Positions 47,701 through 57,382 of a stretch of 64,000 nt of DNA are shown here, one piece after another. A program made the translations under genes and the position numbers. The stretch spans positions 13,795,495 to 13,859,494 of the forward strand of contig OZ234502.1 of the NCBI GenBank assembly GCA_965153455.1, read 5' to 3'. The notes under the pieces are model-generated. The model saw nothing but the letters and a program-made list of their open reading frames with translations, made no database searches and was not told the origin of the DNA. Source of the stretch: Sphagnum compactum (Eukaryota > Bryophyta > Sphagnopsida > Sphagnales). How positions within the stretch are numbered: the stretch's first letter is position 1; every line of letters begins with the position of its first letter.

Positions 47701-48586
47701 GTGTTGGTTCCGATTGGGGGTTTGTGGTGTTGGCTGGGTTGACATGGATGGCGAAGACTTGAAGATTCTTAGCAGCCCGATAGAAAGGGACAGCTCTATC
47801 AACGAAGATCTGGACAGGGTTGGTTTTTTGGGCAGAATTCTTGACAAGATTCTTGACAAGACAAGGTTTCGTTCTGACCAATCGGGGGTTCTTGACTGCA
47901 GGATTTGACATAACAGACTTGTTAAAACTGGGATTGGTTCCGACCCTCTTTGGGTTCTTGACCACAGGGTTCTTGGCAGGACTGGACAAAGTGTTTTTCT
48001 GAGCGTGGGGTTCTTGAGAGGTGCATCGTTGTGCGCTGAAGGTGAAGGTTCTAGATCGCCAATCAATGATAGGGTTGTGTGCTTCTAACCAAGGCAGACC
48101 AAGGATGATGGGATGGTGAGGGGTGGAAATGATGTTGAGAACAATCTTCTCCGTGTGCTTGCCGATACAGAGTTCTAGAGGGGTTGTCTCGTGTGTGATT
48201 GCACCAGAAGTAATGGTTCTCCCATCAATAACCTCTACCGGAACAGGGGTTGACTTCTTGACCACAGGGATGTTGTGTTGGACGACAAATGTTTGGTCGA
48301 TGAAAGAAGAGGTGGCGCCGGAGTCCACCAAAGCTGACACTTGTGGTATATCTTCTGGAATACGAATGATGTCCACATATTGAGTGAAACTGGGACTGGG
48401 ACCAACAGCGGAACAGGAGCCTTTGCAAAGGTGGTGTTGGGTGAGATCCAGTCGCACGGCTCCTACTGTGACTGGATGTTCTTGTTTTCCAACTCCTGGG
48501 GAGTTTCCACAGCTTGTACCTGAAGTTTGACAAGCTTTTGAAGGCATTGACGAGCTATATGCCCTGGGTTGCCACAGTAAAGACAT
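44732..48586 (-). pseudogene. pol: Inner chromovirus pol: protease, RT, RNase H, integrase, chromodomain (three stops)
   Basis: One reading frame from 48586 to 44732, interrupted by TAA near 47539, TAG near 46183 and TGA near 46088. Protease active site ALVDSGATSSF (near 48330); reverse transcriptase catalytic YLDD in VVYLDDILIFS (near 47130); RNase H start ETDASNFALGA (near 46690); integrase zinc finger H..H..CDTC (about 46000-45890), then catalytic Asp in MDFITDLP, Asp in VSDRGPQF and Glu before RTNQ; chromodomain from about 44930 (EVQEVLDSKKIRGKLLYLVF, RGYPPSEATWEP). The chromodomain is expected to steer integration to marked chromatin. The stops look like point mutations in an otherwise well-kept frame. 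Confidence 0.9.
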
Positions 48587-49437
48587 AGATTGTTTGTCCT
48601 TCGGCGAAGTTTCTCGGCTTCTGTCAAAGATTTAAACTTAGCTGTGTCGATCTGCATCGGAGCAGGTCCAAAAGAGGCAGGTCGGGCAACTGGTGTTGTT
48701 TGGGGAACTAAGGGGAGCGTAATAGGCCGACTCTTCCAAAGCTGGGCGTTGGAGGTGACTTTCTTTTCCTGGCGACGTTCGAACAGACGATTATCGCACC
48801 GAATTGCCTGGGTGATGGCTTCACTGAAGGAAGAAGGGTCTGCGAGTGTCAACAAAAGATCTTGAACATCATCACGAAGCCCACAGCGAAATTGATCAAT
48901 CAAGGTAGCTTCTCCCCAATTGACGTCATAGGCAAGCTGCCTGAATTCTGAAGCGTAGACGATGGCCGAACGTGTCCCTTGCCAGAGGCGACGCAGCTTG
49001 TTGGCTGAAGTCCTGGCCTTATCACTGTCCCCAAATACTGCTTCAAATTTCGCCATAAAGGCGTTGAAATCTTGTAGAAGAGGGGATGATGTTTCCAGGA
49101 TGGGAGCAAACCATGCTGCAGCTGTCCCAGTGAGTAGGGTTCCAACGAATCCTACACGAGTGGTGTCATCAAAATAACGACGGGGGTGTAGTTGCATGAT
49201 CAGGCGTACCTGGCTGACAAAGCCTCGAAATTTGAGGCGCGTTCCATCAAACTTTTCTGGCAGACTGATCTTGGGTTCTTGGGCGGCCATTGCAAGAGCA
49301 GGAAGTACTGGGGCAGGAGGTGGTGGCTGATTCTGTAGGCGGGTCACCGAGTCTCTAAGCACGGCATTTTCTTGTTGAAGGTGTTGAAGGGCGGCGAGGA
49401 TTTGAGTGAGGTCGATGTTGGATTCTGAGTTGTCCAT
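48463..49437 (-). CDS. gag: Inner chromovirus gag
   Basis: About 325 aa from the ATG at 49437 (the open frame extends a little further only through a GTG). Short coiled-coil-like N-terminus (LTQILAALQHLQQENAVL), then a retrotransposon gag domain (PEKFDGTRLKFRGFVSQV, FVGTLLTGTAAAWFAP, FGDSDKARTSANKLRRL) of the type found in Tf1/sushi elements, then a CCHC zinc knuckle CLYCGNPGHIARQC (near 48587-48546). The gag frame overlaps the protease frame by about 120 nt in the -1 frame. No classical slippery heptamer is visible, so the change may be a lesion. Confidence 0.85.
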   Translation of the reverse strand: MDNSESNIDLTQILAALQHLQQENAVLRDSVTRLQNQPPPPAPVLPALAMAAQEPKISLPEKFDGTRLKFRGFVSQVRLIMQLHPRRYFDDTTRVGFVGTLLTGTAAAWFAPILETSSPLLQDFNAFMAKFEAVFGDSDKARTSANKLRRLWQGTRSAIVYASEFRQLAYDVNWGEATLIDQFRCGLRDDVQDLLLTLADPSSFSEAITQAIRCDNRLFERRQEKKVTSNAQLWKSRPITLPLVPQTTPVARPASFGPAPMQIDTAKFKSLTEAEKLRRRTNNLCLYCGNPGHIARQCLQKLVKLQVQAVETPQELENKNIQSQ

Positions 49438-49477
49438 GGTGGTAGTTCTCACACTTTTGCGCTTTCAATCTTCAAAC

Positions 49478-50130
49478 TTGAAACTTCAGATGCTTGGATC
49501 TCTCTCAATACAAGTCCAAATGACATGAAATTTCTCTCACAGATATATTCCTATATGATCTATAAGATCACAAAGTTACAGACCGAAAGAAACTTAAACA
49601 AAGGAGATATGACCAAAAAACCAGATCTACACTTGAAACTTCAGATGCTTGGATCTCTCTTAATACAAGTCCAAATGACATGAAATTTCTCTCACACATA
49701 TATTCCTATATGATCTATAAGATCACAAAGTTACAGACCCAAAAAAGCTTACACAAAGGAGATATGACCAAAAAACCAGATCTGCACTTGAAACTTCAGA
49801 TGCTTGAATCTCTCTCAATACAAGTCCAAATGACATGAAATTTCTCTCACACATATATTCCTATATGATCTATAAGATCACAAAGTTACAGACCCAAAAA
49901 AGCTTCCACAAAGGAGATATGACCAAAAAACCAGATCTGCACTTGAAACTTTAGATGCTTGAATCTCTCTCAATATAAGTCCAAATGACATGAAATTTCT
50001 CTCACACATATATTCCTATATGATCTATAAGATCACAAAGTTACAGACCCAGAAAAGCTTACACAAAGGAGATATGACCAAAAAACCAAATCTGCACTTG
50101 AAACTTCAGATGCTTGGATCTCTCTCAAAA
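49478..50130 (-). repeat. 155-bp tandem array in the inner element's 5' leader
   Basis: Units start at 49478, 49632, 49787, 49942 and 50097 (period 154-155), four full copies and one partial, beginning CTTGAAACTTCAGATGCTTG and containing CTATATGATCTATAAGATC and GGAGATATGACC. The units are more than 95 percent alike by eye. The array lies between the primer site and gag, so it is transcribed leader or packaging region. Confidence 0.92.
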
Positions 50131-50257
50131 CATATCCTTTTCTTTTGAAACTTTGAGAGTAGAAGCGTCCTATAGTCTTCTATAACCTTTCCAAGTTTCA
50201 CTCCAATATACCTCTAGCTACTTACTGAAACAACAAAACAAACAAACAAGAAGAAGG

Positions 50258-50267
50258 AGCAGATCAA
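50258..50267 (-). promoter_or_regulatory. Candidate self-priming site of the inner chromovirus
   Basis: Two nucleotides inside the 5' LTR, the element RNA would read TTGATCTGCT. The LTR itself contains AGCAGATCAA (plus-strand 50341-50350 reads TTGATCTGCT), an exact 10-nt complement, and its first base lies 33 nt after the first T of the TATAAAAG box (50383-50376). Thus the predicted RNA 5' end could pair with the primer-binding site, as in Tf1. No TGG-initial tRNA complement is present here. Confidence 0.7.
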
Positions 50268-50269
50268 AC

Positions 50270-50536
50270 TGTTATGGACCGACTACAAACAAGTGGAGAA
50301 TTACAAGACAAGACAAGCTTATTTGATCCATCAACTGGTGTTGATCTGCTAAAGGGTTGTTCCCCAGACTATCTCCTTTTATAACCCTGAGCCATACTAG
50401 TCCCAAAATATCCTAGGCCATGATATTGCCAAAAGTATCCCAAAATATCCTAGGCCATGATATTGCCAAAAGTATCCCAAAATATCCTAGGACATGACAT
50501 TGCCAAAAGTATCCCAAAATATCCTAGGCTATGACA
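50270..50536 (-). repeat. 5' LTR of the inner chromovirus
   Basis: 267 bp. On the minus strand: four 37-bp repeats (plus-strand starts 50401, 50438, 50475, 50512), then TATAAAAG (50383-50376), predicted transcript start near 50350, then R-U5 to 50270. Confidence 0.95.
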
Positions 50537-50541
50537 CAAGT

Positions 50542-50800
50542 AGGAGTCCGATTTTGATTTGGGCTTACGCAAGAGAGTTCCGTTTGTCCATGCCACTTGA
50601 CAACCCCTTTTCTATCATACTCACTTATGTTTGTGATGCAATCTCTTGGAAGTTTTAAAACTTAGCCTTTATTTCACTTGCAACTTGATGTGGTACATTT
50701 GTGTAACTTTCCGCCCCCTAAAAGAAAGGTGATGTCCTCATCACGGTCTATGTTTCCTTTGCCTCTTTGTCGGTCTATTGTGGAATTCTTCTATGGCTTC
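50542..50800 (-). other. Start of the outer element's 3' untranslated region
   Basis: Non-coding sequence between the gag-pol stop and the inner insertion. Continuous with 43872-44459 once the inner element and one CAAGT copy are removed. Confidence 0.8.
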
Positions 50801-53800
50801 TTAGGCATGTTCCATATCGGACTCATTCACCCAAGATGCCTCTATTGGATGGTAACCTTTCCACTTGACCAAGTACTCCCGCTCTCGCCCCCTTACTTGC
50901 CTTGACTTGAGCACGGCCTCCACTTCAAATTCGGGCTCATTATGAACCAAGTCCGGAGGGGGCCTTGAGTTGTGCTCTCGATCGGGTCTTGAGGCATCAC
51001 GGGCGACCGGCTTCAAAAGCGAAACATGAAATATGGGATGAACCTTAAGATTTTCCGGTAGTTCTAATTTGTGAGTGTCGGGAAATTTCTTTTCCAACAC
51101 TTTGAATGGACCCGCATATGGGCCCAACAACTTATGGCTCAATCCTTCGGGCAATCGGAAGTTCTTGATGTTCAACCATATTTCATCCCCTTCTTCAAAA
51201 TTCACCTCTCGACGGGACTTGTCCGCAAAACTCTTGTACCTTTTATGCGCCTTCTCAAGATTGGCCTTGGCCATCTCCCACAAGCGCCGCCTTTCTTCAT
51301 CAAGTTGTGTGACCATGGGCACTTCCTCACTTGCATCACTTGGAGGTTGCCCAACCCAAGTTGTGGGCACAATTGGTGACTTGCCCGTCACCATTTGAAA
51401 AGGAGTGGCCCCCGTTGCCGAATGTTCCGAATTGTTGTAACAAAATTCGGCCAATTCCAAATGGTCCACCCAATCTTGTTGATCCGCCGCCACATAATTC
51501 CTTAGGAATTGTTGGATCACCAAGTTCACCCTCTCGGTTTGTCCATCTGTTTGGGGCCGAAAAGAAGTGCTCATCTTGAGCTCGGACCCCATGCGCTTCC
51601 ACAAGGCTCTCCAAAACTTGTTTGTGAACTTGGGGTCTCGGTCCGACACAATGTCTTTTGGGAGGCCATGATGCTTAAACACGTGGGTGAAGAACAACCT
51701 TCCCGTCTCTTGGGCCGTAGCACTTTCCTTGGTGGGAATGAAATGTGCCATCTTGCTAAATCGATCAACCACCACCATGATGGCATCAAAACCCCTTGAT
51801 GGTGGTAAACTCACCATGAAATCCATGGACACACTTTCCCACGGCCCCTCTGGAATGGGTAATGGTTGCAACAACCCGGCTTGCTTTTTATTGACTACCC
51901 GGTTTTGTTGGCAAGTCAAGCAAGTCTTCACGTATTCTTCCGCATCCTCTTTCAAGTTGGGCCAATAGTAGGACTTCTTCAAGAATGTGGTGGTGCGCTT
52001 TGCACCACCATGGCCCGCAAGGGGCCCATCGTGACATTCCTTCAAAAGCACATCCCTTAACTTCCCTTCCGGCACATAGAGTCGTCTTTGCTTGTACCAC
52101 AATAATCCATTTTGCAAGTGGAAATGGGACTTGGCTCCATTTTGGATGCTTTGCCTTACCTCCTTGGCAAAAGCATCCCGGCGGTTTGCTAATCTAACTT
52201 CCCTTTGAAATTCCGACTCTCCCACATACACCACTCTAAGTTGGTGTTTCCGGCTCAAGGCATCGGGGACTATGTTCTCCTTTCCCGGCTTGTGCCGAAT
52301 ATCCACATTGAACAAGGCCAATGTGTCTTGCCATCTTACTTGTTTTGATGACAACTTTGGTTGAGTGGCAAAGTACTTCAAGGTCATATTGTCGGTCCAC
52401 ACCACTACATCTTTGGAGCCTATGTAGTGGCCCCAAGTCTTGAGACAATGTATCACGGCCCACATTTCCTTCTCATGGGTCGGCCACCTTCGCTCCGTCT
52501 CACTCAACTTCTTGCTTTCGAAGGCCACTGGCCTTCCATCTTGCACTAGGACTCCTCCTATGGCAAAGTCGGAAGTATCGGAATGGATCTCAAAATCCTT
52601 GTCAAAATCGGGCAACTTCAACACGGGCGCCTTCACCAAAATGCGTTTCAAGGTTTCAAAGGCCTCATTGCATGCCTCATCCCATTCATAAGTCCCGGAT
52701 GACTTCTTCAAAAGGTTTGTCAAAGGTGTGGCTATCTTTGCAAAGTTCTTGATGAACTTGCGATAATAGGATGCCAATCCTAAAAATGACCTTAAGGCGG
52801 GAACCGACCTAGGCGGTTCCCAATCCAAAATTGCCTTCACCTTGCGGTCATCCATTTTCAAACCTTCTTGGGTGATCCTATGCCCAAGGAAGTCCACCTC
52901 CGAGACTCCAAACTCGCACTTCTCAAACTTGGCATACAACTTGTTTTCTCTTAACCTTTGGAACACCTTTCGAAGGTGCTCCACATGCTCCTCCATGGAA
53001 TTACTATAAACCAAAATGTCGTCTATGTAGACGACCACAAAGTCATCAAACCACTCTCGGAAAATGTCATTCATGAGGGTGCAAAATGTGGCGGGTGCAT
53101 TAGTGAGCCCAAATGGCATCACCAAAAATTCATATGAACCATACCTTGTGCGGCAAGCGGTCTTTTTCTCATCCCCTTGTGCAATTCGAATTTGGTAATA
53201 CCCGGAACGTAGGTCAATCCTACTAAACACTTTGGCTCCCGAAAGTCGATCAAACAAGTCATCAATCCGAGGCAATGGGTATCTATTTTTCACCGTCACC
53301 TTGTTGAGGGCTCTATAATCCACACACATCTTCAAATTCCCATCCTTTTTGTGAACAAAAAGGACGGGTGCTCCATATGGTGACTTGCTAGGTTTGATGT
53401 ATCCCTTGGCAAGGAGTTCCTCAAGTTGAACCTTGAGCTCTTTCAACTCCTCATGACTCATTCGGTATGGGGCCTTGGCGGGAGGTGCCACTCCCGGCAT
53501 CACCTCAATCGCATGATCAACTTGTCTTCTTGGGGGCAACTCATCGGGCAACTCTTCGGGCATCACATCCGAAAATTCTTCTAACACTTGCTTGATGCAC
53601 TTGTGGGGGCTCACCACCTTGGTGGCCTCCTTTGGTTCAAACTCATCCAAAATCCGCATCACACATAACATGCCATAGCCTCCCCCACATTCTTTTTCCA
53701 AGTTCTTTCCCAACATCAAGTGGATGGTGGTCCCACCCACACTAGGCACTTCATGTGCCTTCACTCGCACGATCCCATTCTTGGATGAGATCCTAACTAG

Positions 53801-55231
53801 CCTATTGTGCCCTTCTATGAGCACATTGTTTCGTGTGATAAATTCCATTCCCAAAATGTAATCCATTCCACCCAAGGCGGAAACCAACAAGTCCACCTTG
53901 CCTCTCCAATTCTCCAATTGGAGAGGCAAATCTCTTGCTTGCAACTTGGTGGGATGGGGAATCCCATCCGCAAAGTGCACCTCTATGGGTGCCTTGAGCT
54001 CCTCCAACCGGAGCTCCATTCTTTGGGCACTTTCTTGGGTTATGAAGTTGTGGGAAGCGCCTATGTCCAAAAGACATAAAACTTCCCGCTTAGAAACTTT
54101 CCCTTTTAAAAAACTAATGCAGTTACATTCACCTTGGACTAGGTTGGCGGAAAGGGCACTTACCTTAGGAGCCCCATTCCCCGATTTGGGTTTGGGACAA
54201 TCCTTGGAATAATGCCCCGCTTCATTACAATTGAAGCATACTCCTTTTGGTTTCCCACTAGCATCTCCCTTGAGTTGGCTCCCTTTGAAAGGAGCCCCCT
54301 TCTTGACAAAATTTCCTTTGGGTTTAAAACCCAAGCCTTGGAGTTGTTTAGGCTTTTCCCCCTTTGAGGTCTCTTGGCCTCGGTTCCATTCCCCTTCATG
54401 GCGTGCTTTCTTATGAGGGAACTTGCTATCCCTTTTGAATCCGGACTTCTCACCACGCCCAACATCCGAGAAGCCTTCCACTTTCATGATGGCTTCGGTT
54501 AATGAAGCGGGCCAATTCTCCTCAAGCTTGCGCTTAGCCCAAGTTGGAAGCCCCATCACAAAGTGGCACACCCGGTCTAGCTCGTGCATATGCCTAATTT
54601 CAAGCATGAGTTCGGAGTAAGCCCTCACATATTGACGCAAGTTGTCATTATTTGCATTCACAAGGTCACGGAGTTTGCACCTTGAAATGTAGTCGGAATT
54701 CTTTAGAATGAATTCCGCCTCAATACGCTCTTTGAAGAATTCCCATGTGTAGCCATGGGTCTTCCCCTCTTCTTGCCTCACGGTCCTCCACCATGTGGAG
54801 GCATAGCCCTTTAAATAGGATCGGGCAAGTTCCACGGTCGAGTGCCGACCAACCTTGGCGGCATGGAGGTAATCTTCCATTTCCGCAAGCCAAGCATCCA
54901 CAACCTTTCGGTCCCGGGCCCCATCAAAATTCCCGGGCCTAGCGGGCTTGAACTCCACACCTTTGGATGATCCTCCCTTGAGGGCCGCAACTAATTCACC
55001 GAAATCGGGCCTATTCATCTTGAGTAAGACCTCCAATTGTTCCGGGGTGAAGAGCACCGCATTTGATTGCTCCTCTTCATTTTCATGGTCCTCATGGCTA
55101 TCACGGTCTTCCTCACCTTCGGAAACATTTTGTTCTTCCCCCATTATGGCTTTGGGTGGAACATCCAAGTCTTGGGTGGGTTCTTCCACCACGGTCTCTT
55201 CGACTACCTCGCGGGACTTCTTTGGTGCCAT
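50801..55231 (-). CDS. gag-pol: Outer chromovirus gag-pol polyprotein, 1476 codons, uninterrupted
   Basis: A single frame from ATG 55231 to TAA 50803-50801. Domains by residue: acidic N-terminus and gag (1-325), CCHC knuckle [14 protein letters not shown] (about 330-345), protease around [10 protein letters not shown] (about 388-392), reverse transcriptase with [12 protein letters not shown] (about 733-742), RNase H ([28 protein letters not shown]), integrase zinc finger H-H-CLTC (about 1035-1085), catalytic core with [16 protein letters not shown] and TERVN, and a C-terminal chromodomain ([27 protein letters not shown]). The protease triad reads D-I-G where D-T-G or D-S-G is expected, one transition from ACA. 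Otherwise the frame looks intact. iMet primer site and 972-bp LTR suit plant chromoviruses such as Tekay or Galadriel; clade not resolved. Confidence 0.95.
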   Translation of the reverse strand: MAPKKSREVVEETVVEEPTQDLDVPPKAIMGEEQNVSEGEEDRDSHEDHENEEEQSNAVLFTPEQLEVLLKMNRPDFGELVAALKGGSSKGVEFKPARPGNFDGARDRKVVDAWLAEMEDYLHAAKVGRHSTVELARSYLKGYASTWWRTVRQEEGKTHGYTWEFFKERIEAEFILKNSDYISRCKLRDLVNANNDNLRQYVRAYSELMLEIRHMHELDRVCHFVMGLPTWAKRKLEENWPASLTEAIMKVEGFSDVGRGEKSGFKRDSKFPHKKARHEGEWNRGQETSKGEKPKQLQGLGFKPKGNFVKKGAPFKGSQLKGDASGKPKGVCFNCNEAGHYSKDCPKPKSGNGAPKVSALSANLVQGECNCISFLKGKVSKREVLCLLDIGASHNFITQESAQRMELRLEELKAPIEVHFADGIPHPTKLQARDLPLQLENWRGKVDLLVSALGGMDYILGMEFITRNNVLIEGHNRLVRISSKNGIVRVKAHEVPSVGGTTIHLMLGKNLEKECGGGYGMLCVMRILDEFEPKEATKVVSPHKCIKQVLEEFSDVMPEELPDELPPRRQVDHAIEVMPGVAPPAKAPYRMSHEELKELKVQLEELLAKGYIKPSKSPYGAPVLFVHKKDGNLKMCVDYRALNKVTVKNRYPLPRIDDLFDRLSGAKVFSRIDLRSGYYQIRIAQGDEKKTACRTRYGSYEFLVMPFGLTNAPATFCTLMNDIFREWFDDFVVVYIDDILVYSNSMEEHVEHLRKVFQRLRENKLYAKFEKCEFGVSEVDFLGHRITQEGLKMDDRKVKAILDWEPPRSVPALRSFLGLASYYRKFIKNFAKIATPLTNLLKKSSGTYEWDEACNEAFETLKRILVKAPVLKLPDFDKDFEIHSDTSDFAIGGVLVQDGRPVAFESKKLSETERRWPTHEKEMWAVIHCLKTWGHYIGSKDVVVWTDNMTLKYFATQPKLSSKQVRWQDTLALFNVDIRHKPGKENIVPDALSRKHQLRVVYVGESEFQREVRLANRRDAFAKEVRQSIQNGAKSHFHLQNGLLWYKQRRLYVPEGKLRDVLLKECHDGPLAGHGGAKRTTTFLKKSYYWPNLKEDAEEYVKTCLTCQQNRVVNKKQAGLLQPLPIPEGPWESVSMDFMVSLPPSRGFDAIMVVVDRFSKMAHFIPTKESATAQETGRLFFTHVFKHHGLPKDIVSDRDPKFTNKFWRALWKRMGSELKMSTSFRPQTDGQTERVNLVIQQFLRNYVAADQQDWVDHLELAEFCYNNSEHSATGATPFQMVTGKSPIVPTTWVGQPPSDASEEVPMVTQLDEERRRLWEMAKANLEKAHKRYKSFADKSRREVNFEEGDEIWLNIKNFRLPEGLSHKLLGPYAGPFKVLEKKFPDTHKLELPENLKVHPIFHVSLLKPVARDASRPDREHNSRPPPDLVHNEPEFEVEAVLKSRQVRGREREYLVKWKGYHPIEASWVNESDMEHA

Positions 55232-55266
55232 CGGAACTCCCCAATAAGTGGATCGAGCTCACCGGA

Positions 55267-55278
55267 GCTCTGATACCA
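55267..55278 (-). promoter_or_regulatory. Primer-binding site (initiator tRNA-Met) of the outer chromovirus
   Basis: Minus strand reads TGGTATCAGAGC, the canonical complement to the 3' end of plant initiator tRNA-Met, two nucleotides inside the 5' LTR. Confidence 0.95.
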
Positions 55279-55280
55279 AG

Positions 55281-56252
55281 TGACGCGCTCCCAAGTTCCT
55301 TGTAGACTCACTTGAGGGTCCAAGTATGCGGCAATGCGGAAAGAGTTGGAACTTGGAGCCGCTCCCTAGCTCACAACACTTGGAGGGGTAGAGGGGCGTG
55401 TTGGAGCTCCGGGATGGGACTAGGAAGAATTGACAAGCTTATTCACTCACACGGGCCTACACACAACCCACACAAAGTGGTTAGTGCATAGTTGGAGCAC
55501 CTTTGGTGCTAGGACGAACCACGGGCAACACGGACACACAAGACTCACCACGGCCCGGACTTTGGGGGGAGCCACCACCTTCCCCCTTATAGTATACTCT
55601 GCAGCTCTCCACGGAGGCTACATCCAAATGGCTATTTTTCCCGGGACTCCCGCGTGGGAGTCCCGTAATCGCGCCAAGTGGGACTCCCGCGATTTTGAAG
55701 CCCCATAACTTTGCGAGCAGACCTCAAATCGCAATGCGGCCTGAAGCAAAGTTGTAGCTCTCGTCGAGAGCTTTCCAACGATATGTGGCACGCCCCCTGC
55801 AGCTAAGTAAATCGGGTCGATTCCCGACTTTTAGTGGTCGGGAGTCAAATTGGCAATTCGACTCCCGACCTTTCTTTTGGTCATAACTTGTGTTTTAGAG
55901 ATCCAAATGAGCCATGCAAGCCCATTTTAGGCATTTACGCTCCGAGAGCTTTCCAATGATATAAAGAACGCCACAAGACGTTGAATTTTGACCCCTCAAA
56001 TCGCTTTCTGAAGTTTTGGGAGTCCACCGGGACTCCATCTCCCAAAGTGGGAGTTGCCTTGGGAGTGTGAGTGTTCATTCCCTCACACTCCCTCACACTT
56101 TCTTACACTCCCGGGAGTGTGATGTGACTCCCGGGCTTTCTCTTGCCTTGACTCCCGGGCTTCCTCTTGGTTTAACTCCCGGGCTTCCTCTTGGCCCGCA
56201 ACCTTATAACCCCTTTGCCTTTGGTCTCCGGCCCAAAGCTAGGGTTGCGACA
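55281..56252 (-). repeat. 5' LTR of the outer chromovirus
   Basis: 972 bp, TG...CA. On the minus strand a candidate TATA box ACTATAAGG lies at about 55593-55585. Palindromic CCCGGGACTCCCGCGTGGGA-like words and the CTCCCGGG units give it an unusual GC-rich, self-complementary composition. Confidence 0.95.
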
Positions 56253-56257
56253 ACCAA

Positions 56258-57170
56258 TGCTACTACATTGGATATGCATTTTCAAAGTTTGTTGTATTGA
56301 TGCATTGAAGCATTACTTAGTTGTGATCAATGTGCACACATACTTGTATGCAAACCCCCTTTTTTTTGGTGATAGAGCTTTTGGAGTTTGACACTGAAAT
56401 TTGAAAAACATTTTTCTAGATTTCGATTGTCAAAATTTTTTTCTTACTAAATGCGCTGGGGAGGGGAGGCTTTTCTTCCTTTGATTCCAACTTTTAGTGA
56501 ACACCATCCCAATTTTTTGATGCCTTGAATCCATAATGTAGTTATCAACGACTTTGCAAATTTTGTCTGACAATACAACACACTAATCTAAAGTTCATAG
56601 TGATGCAAGCCAAAGCCAACATAAACTCTAGTGGAGGTTTGAAGTGATATTCACATGCAAATCATATGTTAAGAAAAACCCCAAGGAGAAATTAAAGCTT
56701 CAATACAAATCATTTGTTAATTTTGGCTAAAGGGGTGAAAGACTAAAACTGTCTATTAGCTGTTCCTTTCGAAGGTTCTTTCATAAGGCAAAGCCAAAGG
56801 AAATTCTTGCTATATCTTTCTAAGGATCCTTGTTAGGGAGGCTACTTCAATCCATTGTTTTTTTGAAGAATTTTTGTTTGTAATCAAAGTGGCTATCATC
56901 CATAGGAAGGTGTAGAAAAATAGACAAAAACCCATAGGAAGATTTAGCCCCATTGAGCTATAAGCCAAATATGAACTATAAATCTTTAATTATCATTCTT
57001 ATATTTTGGCTACACATTGGAAACACAGTATAGAAATTTGGCAATTTTAAGTAAGTTTTTTCGTGCACTTCTGGCAATCGAAAACCTCCAAAATCACTTA
57101 GTTTTCGAATTTATAATCTCATTTATGGTAAGTAGTTGCGCTCTGTGATCTTAAATAAATACATTTCATG
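56258..57170. other. Intergenic DNA right of the nested elements
   Basis: AT-rich with no gene recognised. It continues the target sequence interrupted at 42899. Confidence 0.45.
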
Positions 57171-57286
57171 AATTCTGGAGTGGAATCCTGGAGGTGGGGA
57201 ATTCTAGAGTGGAATCCTGGAGGTGGGAAATACTGGATTGGAATCCTGGAGATAGGTCATTCTGGATTGGAATTCTGGAGTGGGGG
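57171..57286. repeat. 29-bp tandem repeat, four units
   Basis: Four consecutive 29-bp units of the form AATTCTGGAGTGGAATCCTGGAGGTGGGG at 57171, 57200, 57229 and 57258, with a few substitutions per unit, upstream of the dynein gene. Confidence 0.85.
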
Positions 57287-57344
57287 GGGATTCTGGCGGT
57301 GGAATCTGTGATGCATCGTGTTGTCAGAAAGGTGGCGAGTCGCC

Positions 57345-57348
<4 letters not shown>

Positions 57349-57380
<32 letters not shown>
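57349..57380 (+). repeat. (AG)16 microsatellite
   Basis: Perfect dinucleotide run of 32 bp in the probable promoter or 5' leader of the dynein gene. Confidence 0.9.

Positions 57381-57382
<2 letters not shown>

Larger units (their letters stand above)
44465..50536 (-). mobile_element. Inner chromovirus nested in the outer element, Tf1/sushi-like
   Basis: 6072 bp, minus strand, bounded by 267-bp LTRs (TG...CA) that differ at 4 positions (1.5 percent). Target duplication CAAGT at 44460-44464 and 50537-50541, perfect. Order on the minus strand: 5' LTR, leader with 155-bp tandem array, gag, protease, reverse transcriptase, RNase H, integrase, chromodomain, polypurine-rich end, 3' LTR. There is no tRNA primer-binding site; a 10-nt self-complementary arrangement is seen instead (see 50258-50350). 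Coding region carries three in-frame stops and a gag/pol frame change, so this copy is probably non-autonomous. Confidence 0.93.
42900..56252 (-). mobile_element. Outer Ty3/gypsy chromovirus (7.3 kb without the nested insertion)
   Basis: Complete LTR retrotransposon read on the minus strand, bounded by two 972-bp LTRs that start TG and end CA and differ at 12 positions (1.2 percent). A 5-bp target duplication ACCAA lies at 42895-42899 and 56253-56257. Next to the 5' LTR is a primer-binding site TGGTATCAGAGC (initiator tRNA-Met), and next to the 3' LTR a polypurine tract AGTGGGGGAGAG (43872-43883). One continuous gag-pol frame ends in a chromodomain. The 3' untranslated region (50800 to 43872) is interrupted by a second complete chromovirus. 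A solo LTR of this family is at 4443-5431. Confidence 0.95.

Noticed and set aside
49478-50130. Regularly spaced array considered as a CRISPR
   Set aside because: The whole 155-bp unit is repeated with no unique spacers, and it lies inside a plant retrotransposon leader.
51071-52691. Plus-strand open frames across the outer element
   Set aside because: They are antisense shadows of the gag-pol frame.
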